This document shows positions 53,228 to 64,000 of a stretch of DNA of 64,000 nt, piece by piece (within the stretch, counting starts at the first letter, position 1; each line of letters starts with the position of its first letter). The notes under the pieces were generated by a model. That model was given only the letters and a program-made list of their open reading frames with translations. It did not search any database and was not told where the DNA came from. The DNA lies in NCBI RefSeq assembly GCF_014839805.1, contig NC_051132.1:1674001-1738000 (forward strand), in the 5' to 3' direction. A program made the translations under genes and the position numbers. Source of the DNA: Manduca sexta. Taxonomy: Eukaryota > Arthropoda > Insecta > Lepidoptera > Sphingidae.

Positions 53228-55549
53228 AATCAGTGGGGTTATTTCTGCCATAATTTAAAAAAGAAAAAAATTGCCAAAGTATAATTTATATTTAGTTCCC
53301 CCTAAAAAGGTTTAGGTTTTATTATACGCTAAACGCTCCCGCTCTCGCTTCGCTTATGACCACGCCACGTGCCTTACAGTTTGAGTAATGACACGATGAA
53401 CTGAGAAATAAACTCACAAATCGAAACTTATCGATTCTGTGAGTGCATCGCGTTAATCATTTCGTCCGTTTGTTTAAAACGTTTAACTACACTGACTGTT
53501 GCACGCGACTTTACTTGATATCAGGAAAATATTTTTAGGTTAGTATCACAGAGTTATAAGTGGTAACTATTAATATCTTATGTCTTGTAAAAAAACTTAG
53601 CATAGGAATAAATTATTGTATGTTTCCCATCGATATATATTCACTACGTACTAGATCTGGCGTTCCGTACACTCATTGTCTTCCACTCAACTGTACTGTA
53701 ATCCGTACACCTGACTTTAGTATGATTTCAACATCGATAGTGTTCACAATATACGAACTCGAGTCTAAGTGTAAACCTGGGTGTGAATAATAAATATTAG
53801 TCTAATAATTAAAATTATTTGGTGTTCAATTGATTAAATAGGTTATAACAGTGACGTTTTGGTTGATATTTTAGTTCAGATTTTGAACAAATAATTTACA
53901 TGGACGTTCATATCTATAGAATACACGTCAATGATGTTTCCTAAATAAATAAATTAAAATAGAAAGCTAGACAATAAATATAATTCCACAAAAGTTAGTT
54001 ACCGTTTATGTTAAAGCTATTAGATGCTCTACATCGGCTTTTGTTTTGCAGAGAAGAATTAATATTGTTATTCCATTATTATTGCCTTGTGAGTGCACCA
54101 AGTAGCATAAAGTATCTACTGTCATGGTATGTGAGATAGTGTAACCACTAAACATTATAATACTAAGGGCTTGTTTCGCAACTGAGTAATCGCTTCTCGT
54201 CAAATAAATGTATGAGCCGACCAAATACAAAAGTCACTCTAATCTATGCTCCTAAATAAATGGTAATAAAATGAGAACTATCTAATTTAGTTGTTTAATA
54301 CGACGACTGTCAAATAAAATTTACTTAAAACTTCTGAAACAGGCTATTAGCATTGAACGTCTCAAGAGGATGAGAGCCACGTAGTACTTATAATTCAAAT
54401 TTCTTGATGGTGTTGATGTTGTTTCAGAGTGGTTCTGCTGCTTACCATTAAGAGAGCGGTTTGCTTGTTTTGCTTTACAGTTGTATGAAAAAAATATGTG
54501 CCGAAATTCGCTTGCCTAGCCTAAACATTTTTATTACTTGAAGAAAGCCCGTGTTTATTGTCTACTTGCATTCAACACAGCGCTAATAATAATTATAATT
54601 ATATAGCTCACTTACGTACGTACGACGAGATACATTAAAATAATTATTTAGTTCAATTGTTTAGTTGTCCGCAAACATTCGAATTAAAAAAATAACCACG
54701 TCGATAATTTCCGAACGTGTTAAGGAAACGTTCCGTCAAATTAAAAATAGCATAGACAAAAAGTCAAGCGTGTGTCGTGACAATCGTCGATTCCCGCCTT
54801 TTTTTGGTATGTTTTTTTATCCGTTTCTCGTTAGACTATTTATCAGAACTCCATTTTGGTTGGTTTCTGTCGTTTAAGCAATTATTAAGGCTCGTTATCA
54901 TTCTGTCGGTGTGGATCGTAAATAGATTTATTAATAGGAGTTTATATTTCGGTGACAATTCAGTAATTGTGTTGGATTAGTTGGTTAATTTTGTAGGAAT
55001 GTTAATTTGATTGTAATGGACGGACGAATTTATCGTATTTTTTTGGATAGGTAATTAATTTAGGTGCTAATTTGGAATGAATTTGCTGCATCGCTATACA
55101 TCCCAGTTGCTATCCGGCGGACTACTTGCTCGTTTGCCTACACCAATAAAAAAAGTAAAGTCCGCCCTCATACCGACTGAAATTTCTGAGGCTTTTTCAC
55201 ATCCTCGCGATAGACTTATAATATAACATATAAAATAATTCCCATATATATTTATTGCCATAGATATATTTTTTGGTTTCTATTAGCGATTGCAGAAAAA
55301 TCTTGTCTCAGGCCTCGCCAATTCAGAATCGACAGGCATATATTTTTGGACACCGAGCGGTGAATCTTGGTAAGTTTCTGAGTATACTAATTTATTTGAC
55401 TAGCATATTGGTGACTTTATGTGACATAAATGAGGACACAAGTAACTATTTAGTCTTATGCTAGTATAGTAAATATAATTACCACGCAAAATTATCATTT
55501 GGAATACGACTATGTATGAAGATTATATTGTGACGTTCTATTGTTTTGC

Positions 55550-55622
55550 CTATTAGGCTGGTTGGTTGGCTAGGTTAGGGCTTTTATCGTCCTCACCGGT
55601 GAGGATCGCGACGCGTTCCTCC
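55550..55622 (+). repeat. Short repeat with CCTCACCGGTGAGG palindrome
   Basis: This segment (TTAGGGC, then the palindrome, then a CGCGACGCG stretch) recurs in reverse at about 4761-4815 (GGTCGCGTCGCAATCC, CTCACCGGTGAG, GCCCTAA). It is a low-copy dispersed repeat of unknown class. Confidence 0.6.
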
Positions 55623-56362
55623 CTTTATCTTTATTAAGATTATTTACATCCATTTTATTTCTTCTTTGTTTACTTTGTACTCTTTCAGATTTTTTATGTC
55701 CAATATAAAATGTATGTAGTTATATAAGCGACTCAATTTAAGTAATAATTAAATATTCTCATGTACCTGACTTATCATAACTAAGTTCGCCTACGTGATG
55801 AATAAAGCATTTTTTTATTGTTACATCTTTTTCTCACGTCATGCTATTAGTTTTCCCACAAAAATATAACTTAACAAATTCAAAATTATACGACATAGTC
55901 AAATACCAATAAATTGAAGACACGCCCTCTCATCCACTTCACTTAAGATGTCCCAAATAATTTATGGTTCAAACTGTCATATTACACGGTTTAACTAGTT
56001 TAATCCCTGGTTTTTGCCAAGACAGCTCATTAGACGAGATTTTGAATGGATTAAGTGGGATTCTAGGACCACCTTTGAGTCGCAGATGGTTATATTTTTT
56101 CAGACTATCGCTTGAGGATTTAGTCAAGTATTTTGCGAATAAGTTGACATAGATATATTGCATATAAGATCACACTAAGGTTTATGGGTAACGTATTTTA
56201 TAGCAAAGTAATACGTGATAATTCTGTTAGAAAACGTAAATTATTGATAGGGTCTGAATACCTTTATGATTCGAATCTATAAACGCGTTCGGCTTGACAA
56301 CGTCTAATTTATTTGTTTTTATAAAATCAACACCACTTTTTGCTGTTGATAAGTTGTAGATT

Positions 56363-56553
56363 ATATTTTGTATCCGCCCGGGTAGCGACCACCGTACACA
56401 AGGTATTAACACCCGCCATAGTGGCCCACGTAAGTGTGCGATCCGGGATCAGCCTGTGTATATCCGGTTCCAACAGGCCGGCATATTGTGTCGACTGCCG
56501 AGGGATAATCATCTCTCGTCAGTCGACATTCTATTGGCCCCCACTCTACTTAC
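56363..56553 (-). repeat. Dispersed repeat family C
   Basis: Reverse copy with TATCCGCCCGGGTAGCGACC at the left and TAGAATGTCGACTGACGAG read on the minus strand. Confidence 0.8.
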
Positions 56554-57257
56554 ACATATGAAAATAAGATTGTTAAACGGTAGCGTAGTCGCTATCCTAT
56601 TTATAAATAACTTTATGTGGATTATTTTAACTGATGAATCCATAATCAAACATCGTATTTCATCTAAAATAATTTTACTGTTTCAACGTAGAGATAAACG
56701 TATAATACTGTGGAAACAAATTTTCATGAAACCTTTTTTGTTTAAGGATGTAATAAATCTCATCGTCGGGTTCAAGAGTTTTCTGATGTATTTTGAAGTA
56801 AAACTCTTGGTATGTATTTTTATCGATATAGTAGTGTAGTTCTAGATAACCTTTTATCATAATATAAACGACTTCTGGAAATATACAAGAAATAATCTAT
56901 TCCAAAAACTGAAATCAACTAGTTGGAACTTGGGATGTGTTTGAAATGGTTTCCATATTGCTCAACAAAAACTTTGACTAATAGCGGTTTTTGTTAACGA
57001 ATGTTTGATGTGGAAGCGACAAATTAGTTTGGGTTCGAATTTCTTGCAAAAAATTAAGTAAAAAATGGGAAAGTTAAAAATCAGTTTTCGGTTTGCATTA
57101 GTAAACCAATTAGATGCTATTTAACTTTTTTATACTGCTCTAGATTTTTATTTGATTTACTATTTAAAGATGTAATTTATAAAATGTGGCGACTATTGAT
57201 CATATTTAATAACATAAAGCTCAAAACAATTCATAATAAAAAATATATATTTTATAA

Positions 57258-57570
57258 TGATTTCTTATGTTTACGCGAATGTTAGACATTGAAATAAAAC
57301 TACTTTTCGCATTCTATCGCGGTTTTTTATATTTTAGTTTTCTCCCGACGTTTCGAAGACTTTGCAGCCTTCATGGTCACGGGGGGAACTGAGGTGTTGT
57401 TCATTCGTAAAGTCAAAGTTACAATATCTACCTACATTTTACAATTATACAACTTTTTAAAATTTTAGCTGTTGGTGGTCCGATCTTCGCAGAATGAGCT
57501 CACAGTGTCTTGAAGCCTAGCAGCCGTCAACGTCGGGATAAAACTAAAATATAAAAAACCGCTATAGAAT
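57258..57570. mobile_element. TIR element with 42-bp inverted arms
   Basis: Inverted arms at 57311-57352 and 57529-57570 match at 40 of 42 positions (CGGTTTTTTATATTTTAG and its complement), around a 176-bp middle that has TTTCGAAGACTTTGCAGCC. A shared 50-bp leader (from ATGATTTC, including TTAGACATTGAAATAAAA) also precedes the related element at 60348, so the element probably starts near 57258. Non-autonomous; class unknown. Confidence 0.75.
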
Positions 57571-58318
57571 CCGAAAATTAGTTTAATTCCAATATATTTT
57601 ATCAGTTATTACAATTCGTCATAATTAGAATTCACAGAGATAAAACCTATTATGTCATTGAAAACACATCAGACATCTCCCACCACTCAATATAATTTTA
57701 TCCACCCCATAAGAAAAACATGGGCACGTGACCACAGCAATTTCACAACAAATTGAAACGAATACGTACACAGAAAGCCCTTCGAAAAAAAGTTGAACAA
57801 ACGCGCCAACACGAACACTGTATTGTGTTGAACGATCAAATAAAATAAACTCAAAATCGTATCGGAACAAATTTCAATCTATCGTCGGAGTGGCCAGCCA
57901 ATTTGCAAAAACAATATACTGGCTGTACCTTTTTAACGCGCCGCCAGTGTAACTTGAGCTGTGGGCCAAGAGCTAGGGACGGTTTTGTGTTTTTAGTTCT
58001 TTGTGGCAAAGGTTTTGACAATTATTAGATTTTGGTTTTTAAAACTATGTGTGTATAAGAGCTACGGACTACCATGAAAGTAGAGCCGATTCTTTCAGTA
58101 ATACTATGATTAAAATATATACTGGGCGTTCACGATATTAGTGTAGTACATAAACATCACACGTAAAACATATTTGTAAAACTGAAATTTTAAAATATAT
58201 TTTAGAAGGAATATTATTGATCGCAACGTATAAAAATAAACAATGTATGAGTACTTGCAGACAAAAGAAAACGCAGCATTACACCCCGCCATCCTCATAA
58301 TATAATAACTACAGAGAC

Positions 58319-58545
58319 CATAATCACGCTGGCCTAGTGTGAGTTGGCAGACTTCACATACCTTTGTAAGTAGAATGTAGAATTCTTAGGTACATAAATT
58401 TCTTCACGACGTGTTCCTTAACAGTTATAGCAAACGATAATAATTAATACACACATACTTAACCTCGAAAGCCGAAAATGTTTGCATTGCGTTTCGAATG
58501 TACGGATCTTTGTTTTGGCAGTCCCTTCTATTCCAAATTAATATT
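58319..58545 (-). repeat. tRNA-derived SINE, family A (decayed)
   Basis: Heavily diverged copy in which GCTGGCCTAGTG, AGACTTCACA and the box B-side sequence are just recognisable. Confidence 0.6.
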
Positions 58546-58732
58546 ATAAGTCATTGTTATGTCTTAATAGTTAGTAATTGAATTTGTTATAATTACCTTC
58601 AAACTGAGGATAACAGCGTTCCCAAACAGCTGAAACTGAAAAAATATTTTAAGATAATTTATTATTTATGAAAAAGCGGCTTACTAGTCCTGACACATAG
58701 TTGCATTGTATAGTATTTAACGCACCACAGAC

Positions 58733-58951
58733 TAGTAGCGTGGTTGTATTCCGGTAAGACTGCAGTGCTGATGTCTCGGGTTCGATCCCTAGGTCGGGCA
58801 GTAATATTGGGTTTTCTTACTCAGTATCCGCCCATATTCTGGAATTTCTACCCCCTATCACACCGTGGGACGAAATACACACAGCGGAAAGTGGGTGCAG
58901 CAGTTGCGCCTCTGCCTTACGCTTCGGGAATAAAAGGCGTGAGTGTGTGTG
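58733..58951 (+). repeat. tRNA-derived SINE, family B
   Basis: Near full copy with tRNA-like head (AGTAGCGTGGTTGTATTCC and GGGTTCGATCCC) and a GGGAATAAAAGGCGTG end followed by a short (GT)n tail. Confidence 0.8.
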
Positions 58952-59512
58952 TTTAATCTACACAAATTCTTTAACTCCTATTATAATATTTTTACATCTT
59001 TATGGACATTAATTTCATAGTTAGTTGGAGAGCAGCTTGCCCATGTCATAAGAAACATCTGTTTCAGATAAAATTCGCAACACCAAGCTCTCGGTCTCGC
59101 TTTGCCCCCAGATTTCCATCGCACCGCGGCGTGTCTCCCGAAATTGGTCGCGTTATTTTTTTGCGAGACGAAAATCTTTTTGTCGCGAATCGATCCGTGG
59201 GGAGCAATGTACAGCCTCTGGAAAATAAGGATCAGGTTAACAGATTTAGTCGGGTCATACTGGACGGCTATGTGTTCTACTGATGTTCTTTAAAGAAGTT
59301 TGTAGTTTGTACTTATGGTATACTATGTAACTTGTTTTATATGTGTCCCTTGGATGGGGACAAAGTTAAAATATTTAGAGGAGGGGTTATTGTAATGTAA
59401 GCTGTTTAACTGATTATGATGAATGTGGCGGCGCTACGTTATGTGGGTGTAATTGATGCTGGATCCTATTTTAAACTGTAGCTACCTATAATTTAAAAAA
59501 ACTTTAGTCTGC

Positions 59513-59716
59513 TATATTTTGTATCCGCCTGGATAGCGGTCACTATATGCAAGGTGTTAAACCCCGCCATAGTGGTCCACGCAAGTATTTGCGTTCCAGG
59601 ATCAGCCTGTGTATATCCGATTCCAACAGGCCGGCATAATTGTGTCGACTGCTGAGGGGTAATCATCTCTCGTCAGTCGATATTCTGTCAAACTCCACTT
59701 ACCATCAGATGTAGTA
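59513..59716 (-). repeat. Dispersed repeat family C
   Basis: Reverse copy, well preserved, from TATCCGCCTGGATAGC to CTCCACTTACCATCAG. Confidence 0.8.
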
Positions 59717-60347
59717 CGGTAACTTTGCAGTGTCTGTATAAAAAAAAAACAGTTTAAACGCTAAGAACGGACTTAGCTATATCTATTATGCTTTCACATC
59801 TAAACGATTGAATAAATTTTGACTAAATTTACGACGAAGGAGCTTGGACTCCAGAAAAGGACATAGGCTATTTCCTCATAATTGTCGCAAATTGAATTCC
59901 ATATAAAAAACTGCAAAACTTAGATAATGCCGTAAACATCTTTCGCGAAAGTGGTGCAGTCTGAAAACGATTTGATTCCCCACCCGCTCGCTATTTGAGA
60001 ATATGGTTATAAACTATTTATTGTGGAAATTTTATAGTTTTCCTTTGAACACAATTTTCTTTTTACCGTCTACTGTGTATTGAATCGAATCGTAGTTGTC
60101 GTGAGTTCCACACGGCTCCTTCGAGAACAACCCTTATTTGCATTGGAATATTATTGGATTTTGTATGGATTGTGTACGTTTGTATCTATGTTTTTAGGTC
60201 TGGTTATAAGTGTTAGAATTATTCAGGATGTTAAATCGGTTGATCTACTTTAGACTTTAATAGCTGGATACAAAATATATTTATTATTTGAAGACCTTTA
60301 GACATTTTTTATATGATATATCTAATTGACAAATACAATTATTTCTA

Positions 60348-60540
60348 ATGATTTCGTATTACGCGAATGTTAGACATTGAAATAAAAGTATTTTTGGATT
60401 TTATCGCGGTAATTTATATTATTATTTTCTTCCGACATTTCGTACACTTTCCAGCCTTCACACGGAAGGGGCCGAAGGAAGCATGAAGGCTGCAGTTTTC
60501 GAAACATCGGGAAAAAATAATAATATACGCGTAATTTCAA
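60348..60540. mobile_element. TIR element related to 57258-57570 (decayed)
   Basis: Same leader (ATGATTTCGTATTACGCG, TTAGACATTGAAATAAAA) and imperfect inverted arms at about 60399-60463 and 60481-60538 around a very short middle. The arm sequence CCGACATTTCG resembles CCGACGTTTCG of the larger copy. Confidence 0.65.
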
Positions 60541-62047
60541 CAGTTACTCATATTTATTTGTTATTTTAAGGATACAGCGTCATTTATACATTAAAGTAAC
60601 AGTTAAAATACCGTTGCTCCTGAAATCCATCGCATGAGTAACAAAATAAACGATGTAAGTGAGAGGTCGATAAATATACTCAATAATTTAACATGAAAGG
60701 TGCACACACTCAAATGATAAAATATTACAATAAAATCAATAACGGAACACATTAGTTAGGAATATTTATGAATATAATTTTATTGTTATTTGTATTTATT
60801 AAATTATTATGACTCGTGTATAGTACATTACATAATTTAATTTATTTTAGTTTGAACTATTGTTTTATTTTTCTTACTCAAGTTCACTTGTAATTTAGAT
60901 ATAACTATATATACCTATAACTATATATGCATATATATATCAGCCACTAATGTGTACGATAGAAATAAATAAATATTTTCCTAAAATATACATAAGTACT
61001 TTTCTAAATATATATGCTACAGCCCAGTTTTTCGGCATGAAAAGTATGATAACCTAAAAATTAAACTATAGATTTATCAAATTATATTAGCATCCGTTCA
61101 TCGGTGTCTACTTTAAGTTGTAATGAATACCCAAATATGAAAGAACACCTTAATTAAATCATGCCTTATTTAATATTAGAATAAAAACATTATAGTGCGG
61201 CGGAAAATATTCGGTTCAATACAAAAACTTTGGATGTCAGAAACCATGCTAATACACCCAAATACTACCAAGCTTATTGTTTAAAAACTAACAATAAAAA
61301 CTAAACGCCTCGTCCCAAGCGGAACAAATCTTAAACGAAAACGAATCCACCGCTTTAGGATTTATTATGTCACCCCAAAATTGCTTCCACAGCAATAAAA
61401 CGTGATTGGAAGTGTCGTGTTACGTTTTATGTACACTGTCTTGGTCTTGGTTTATGTTTACGCGTGTGGATTAGCTTTAATTGGTGTGGGGCCTACCGAT
61501 TTATGGAAACGGGACCTAAGTCGAATTAGAACGGATTTTTGAAAAATAAGAATTGTTATGTGTAGACTAGCATCTTTTCAGTGCAGTAGATATTGCCGTA
61601 GTTAGTAGGCTCTTGTAGCTTCTAGCATTATTACCCATTAATTTGTGTCATCTCTGCCAAAGGTTGACTGTTAGAGAATGTCTCACGCCCATGCACGGGG
61701 ACAGTTATCGCGGTCTTAGACACACAGTTAAGTGTGTACACCATGGTTGCCGATTCCCATTGAAGCATATAAGAGCTCGCAAACAGTTCCTAGCCTTCTC
61801 CCTTCCTCCTAAGAGGTTACTACGAATATGCATAAATGCGGTTTGCAAATCGTAACAATAATAATTAGATTTTACATAAGTTACGAAAGGGAAGCCCGCA
61901 GGTACCAGGAATAAGGACCCTTTGATAATGGTAAATAATTTAAATAAATAATTGTTAAGCATCGAGATATAACTTTTAATTTCAGATGATGCTCGTAAAG
62001 CAATGCCATGCAGTTTTGTAATTTATATTTAATCATAATATTAACAC

Positions 62048-62262
62048 AAGCCCTGTATTATATATTGCCTACTGTTGAGTACAGACCTCCTCTATTATTG
62101 AGAGGGTTTTCCTCTAAATGTATTCCTTCACTGTTAAGCGATAATTCAGAAGGAATACTAACATAATTTTAGAAAAGTCTGAAGTGCATTTTTGCATTGC
62201 CCTAATGCTTTGACCCTGTGGGCCTTCGTCTCGGCAGAGAGTTCACTCCCAACTATGCTATT
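62048..62262 (-). repeat. tRNA-derived SINE, family A (diverged)
   Basis: It runs from the CCCTGTATTATATATTGCC tail side to CACTCCCAACTATGCTA, with an internal deletion around 62110. Confidence 0.7.
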
Positions 62263-62420
62263 ACTAGTTATTATAATTAATAGTTATGGGTAAATACTGT
62301 TCTGAGCAATTATAAAAATATATTGATATCTATACGCAATATAGTGGAGTTTTCTTTGCTGCATTTTTAAACCAATGATCCTCCTTGATAAATGCCCCTT
62401 CTCTAGACTAAGTACACTAA

Positions 62421-62654
62421 CATCACGCCTTTAACCTTGAAGAGGTAGGCAGAGGTGCACCCAGAGCATAAATTTTTTGCCAAATGTGTTTTGTCTAATG
62501 ATGCTATAGGGGGCGAGCTTATTGTCATATCCGGCACAAAAACTCTGGCCTCCGGGCTGATACTTAAAACCCAATATAAGTTTGCCCGGCCCGGGATTTG
62601 AACCACCTTAAAGCGGTGTCATACCGCGCACGCAATACACTTACGCCACAGAGG
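62421..62654 (-). repeat. tRNA-derived SINE, family B (near full length)
   Basis: In reverse it shows the tRNA-like head at the right (CCGGGATTTGAACC and TTACGCCACAGAGG on the plus strand) and the family body. It lies about 260 bp from a family A copy at 62915. Confidence 0.8.
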
Positions 62655-62914
62655 TAAAGTAAAATAACATTTTTCTAAATCCAAGGATACATCTTCAACT
62701 CCAATTCCGGCGATCTGTACTCGTGATATCCATATTGTGTGCGAGGGAGACAGATATACGAGTGAACGAGACGGCAGCTATATGATCCATAGTGTTACAA
62801 CCCCATTTCAGACAAGTGGCGCTCCTTAGCAAATACCTCCCACTTATGTACAGTGGGGGAAAGTAGTTCGGATTAACTTAATATTTTAAGTGCAACACGC
62901 GACGTTTAGAAAGA

Positions 62915-63210
62915 GCGGTGGTAGCCTAGTTGGGTGTGGAGCGGACTGCCGAGACGAATGTCCGCAGGTTCAAATTTCAAAACCTTAGAGCATCTGTGAC
63001 TTTTCTAAAATTATGTGTTCTTTGTGAATTATCGCTTGTTTTAAGGGTGGGAAATATCGTGAGGAAACCTTCATACATGAGAAGTTCTCTATAGGAATTT
63101 TGAGGGTGTGTGAAGTCTACCAATCCGTAGTAGGTCAGCGTGGTGGACTAAGGCCTAATCCCTCTCAATAGTAGAGGAGGCTCGTGCTGGGGCAGCGGGA
63201 CGGGGAATAA
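62915..63210 (+). repeat. tRNA-derived SINE, family A (near full length)
   Basis: Plus-strand copy that keeps the whole head: GGTAGCCTAGTTGGGTGTGG, CCGAGACGAATGTCC and GCAGGTTCAAA. It ends near GGGGAATAATATA. Confidence 0.8.
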
Positions 63211-64000
63211 TATATTATATGCGACGTTTTGAAGCACTAAAACAATTATTTATGAAAAATGTAAGTTTTACTTTTAGAAAAGCCTTTGTTCAATCACAGA
63301 CAAGGAAATGAAGAGGTTTTTAATATAAAATTAAGGTTATTAGCTTTTAATTTAATTGTAACTACATAAAGAAAAAATTATATGTTTCTACATTAACTAT
63401 TAAAACGTTTAACGATAAGGCATTGTGGGGCTTAAAAATAGATATCAGGATAAGCAGTACATTAAACACATTTTACAATATCAACACTCCGTAATTCATT
63501 GTCGGCATTGCTATAAATATAGATGGGCTGAAATTGAACAGAGTCAAGCAATCTAAAACATCTCAGTGGTGTTAAAAAAATCAAATATAATAATCAATGT
63601 AACACCATTATTATTATGTATTGATGTTGTATTATTGTATAAATGAAACACTTCAAACTGTAACATTGGTATAATTTAACCGAGTTCAGAGGTAACAACT
63701 ATAAAATACACTACGCATTAGGAACCTACTCCTATTCTAAGTCGGTTAATAACTGTTCTACAGTACCTAGTCTATATAAAGCTACCACAGATCAAGGTTT
63801 TTGGGTGACACACAAACTTTTGATATGCAAATACTTGATATCGTATTTTATTCAAAATGGATATTTGTCACCTGCGTCAAGACATTGAAATACTATAAAA
63901 TAATATTATAAAATCGCAATATTATAAATATTAAGTTATAGGGTTTTCGAAAATATAACAAATGTATTCAAATAGATATAGATGTTTTGAGATTGTTACA

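Larger units (their letters stand above)
46801..64000. other. Intergenic region right of BTF3
   Basis: No gene could be supported in these 17 kb. The longer ORFs (for example 56456-56839 and 59002-59283) have no recognised domain, no splice context, and partly overlap repeats. The region holds the fold-back, two minisatellites, family A, B, C and G repeats and two TIR elements listed here. The remainder is AT-rich DNA in which I see nothing definite. Confidence 0.5.

Noticed and set aside
56340..56839. Two overlapping ORFs of 73 and 127 codons
   Set aside because: The first half is a reverse family C repeat and the rest is AT-rich with no recognisable domain.
59002..59293. GC-richer ORF of 93 codons next to a SINE
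   Set aside because: No motif or homologue recognised, no splice sites that fit, and an overlapping ORF in another frame is equally open. Possibly part of a transposon or non-coding exon.

Overview
The window is eukaryotic nuclear DNA, almost certainly from a moth or butterfly (Lepidoptera). It is AT-rich, its genes have introns with GT/AG borders, and it carries many copies of tRNA-derived SINEs, RTE-like fragments and MITEs of the kind seen in lepidopteran genomes. The species cannot be fixed from the sequence. There is no operon, CRISPR array or bacterial/viral module.

Four protein-coding genes can be reconstructed. (1) The last four coding exons (9915-15254, +) of an aminergic GPCR, most like the alpha2-adrenergic-like octopamine receptor; transmembrane segments 1-4 are not seen and probably lie left of the window. 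(2) A complete nine-exon gene for 26S proteasome regulatory ATPase Rpt4/PSMC6 (29556-34253, +, 396 aa). (3) A complete seven-exon gene for TAB1, the TAK1-binding pseudophosphatase (42697 down to 35690, -, 459 aa), convergent with Rpt4. (4) A single-exon gene for BTF3/NAC-beta (46662 down to 46144, -, 172 aa). A fifth item is an orphan terminal coding exon on the minus strand (29291 down to 29118), which has an acceptor, a stop and a poly(A) signal but no upstream exon I could find. All exon joins of the three spliced genes keep frame.

Layout: 1-9914 is repeat-bearing intron or intergenic DNA before the receptor exons. 15255-19200 is AT-rich, almost repeat-free and probably partly receptor 3'UTR. 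19200-29000 is repeat-rich intergenic DNA. 29060-46700 is the gene-dense part (orphan exon, Rpt4, TAB1, BTF3). 46700-64000 is intergenic, with a long fold-back, two minisatellites, TIR elements and many SINE copies.

The genes are not a functional cluster. Rpt4 unfolds substrates for the proteasome, NAC-beta works at the ribosome exit, TAB1 acts in TAK1/IMD-type immune signalling, and the receptor in neuromodulation. I found no new biological system. The most interesting items are the TAB1 protein (metal-ligand positions lost, TAK1-docking motif kept) with a transposable element touching its stop codon, two adjacent hAT MITEs sharing one target octamer, the fold-back upstream of BTF3, and the orphan exon.
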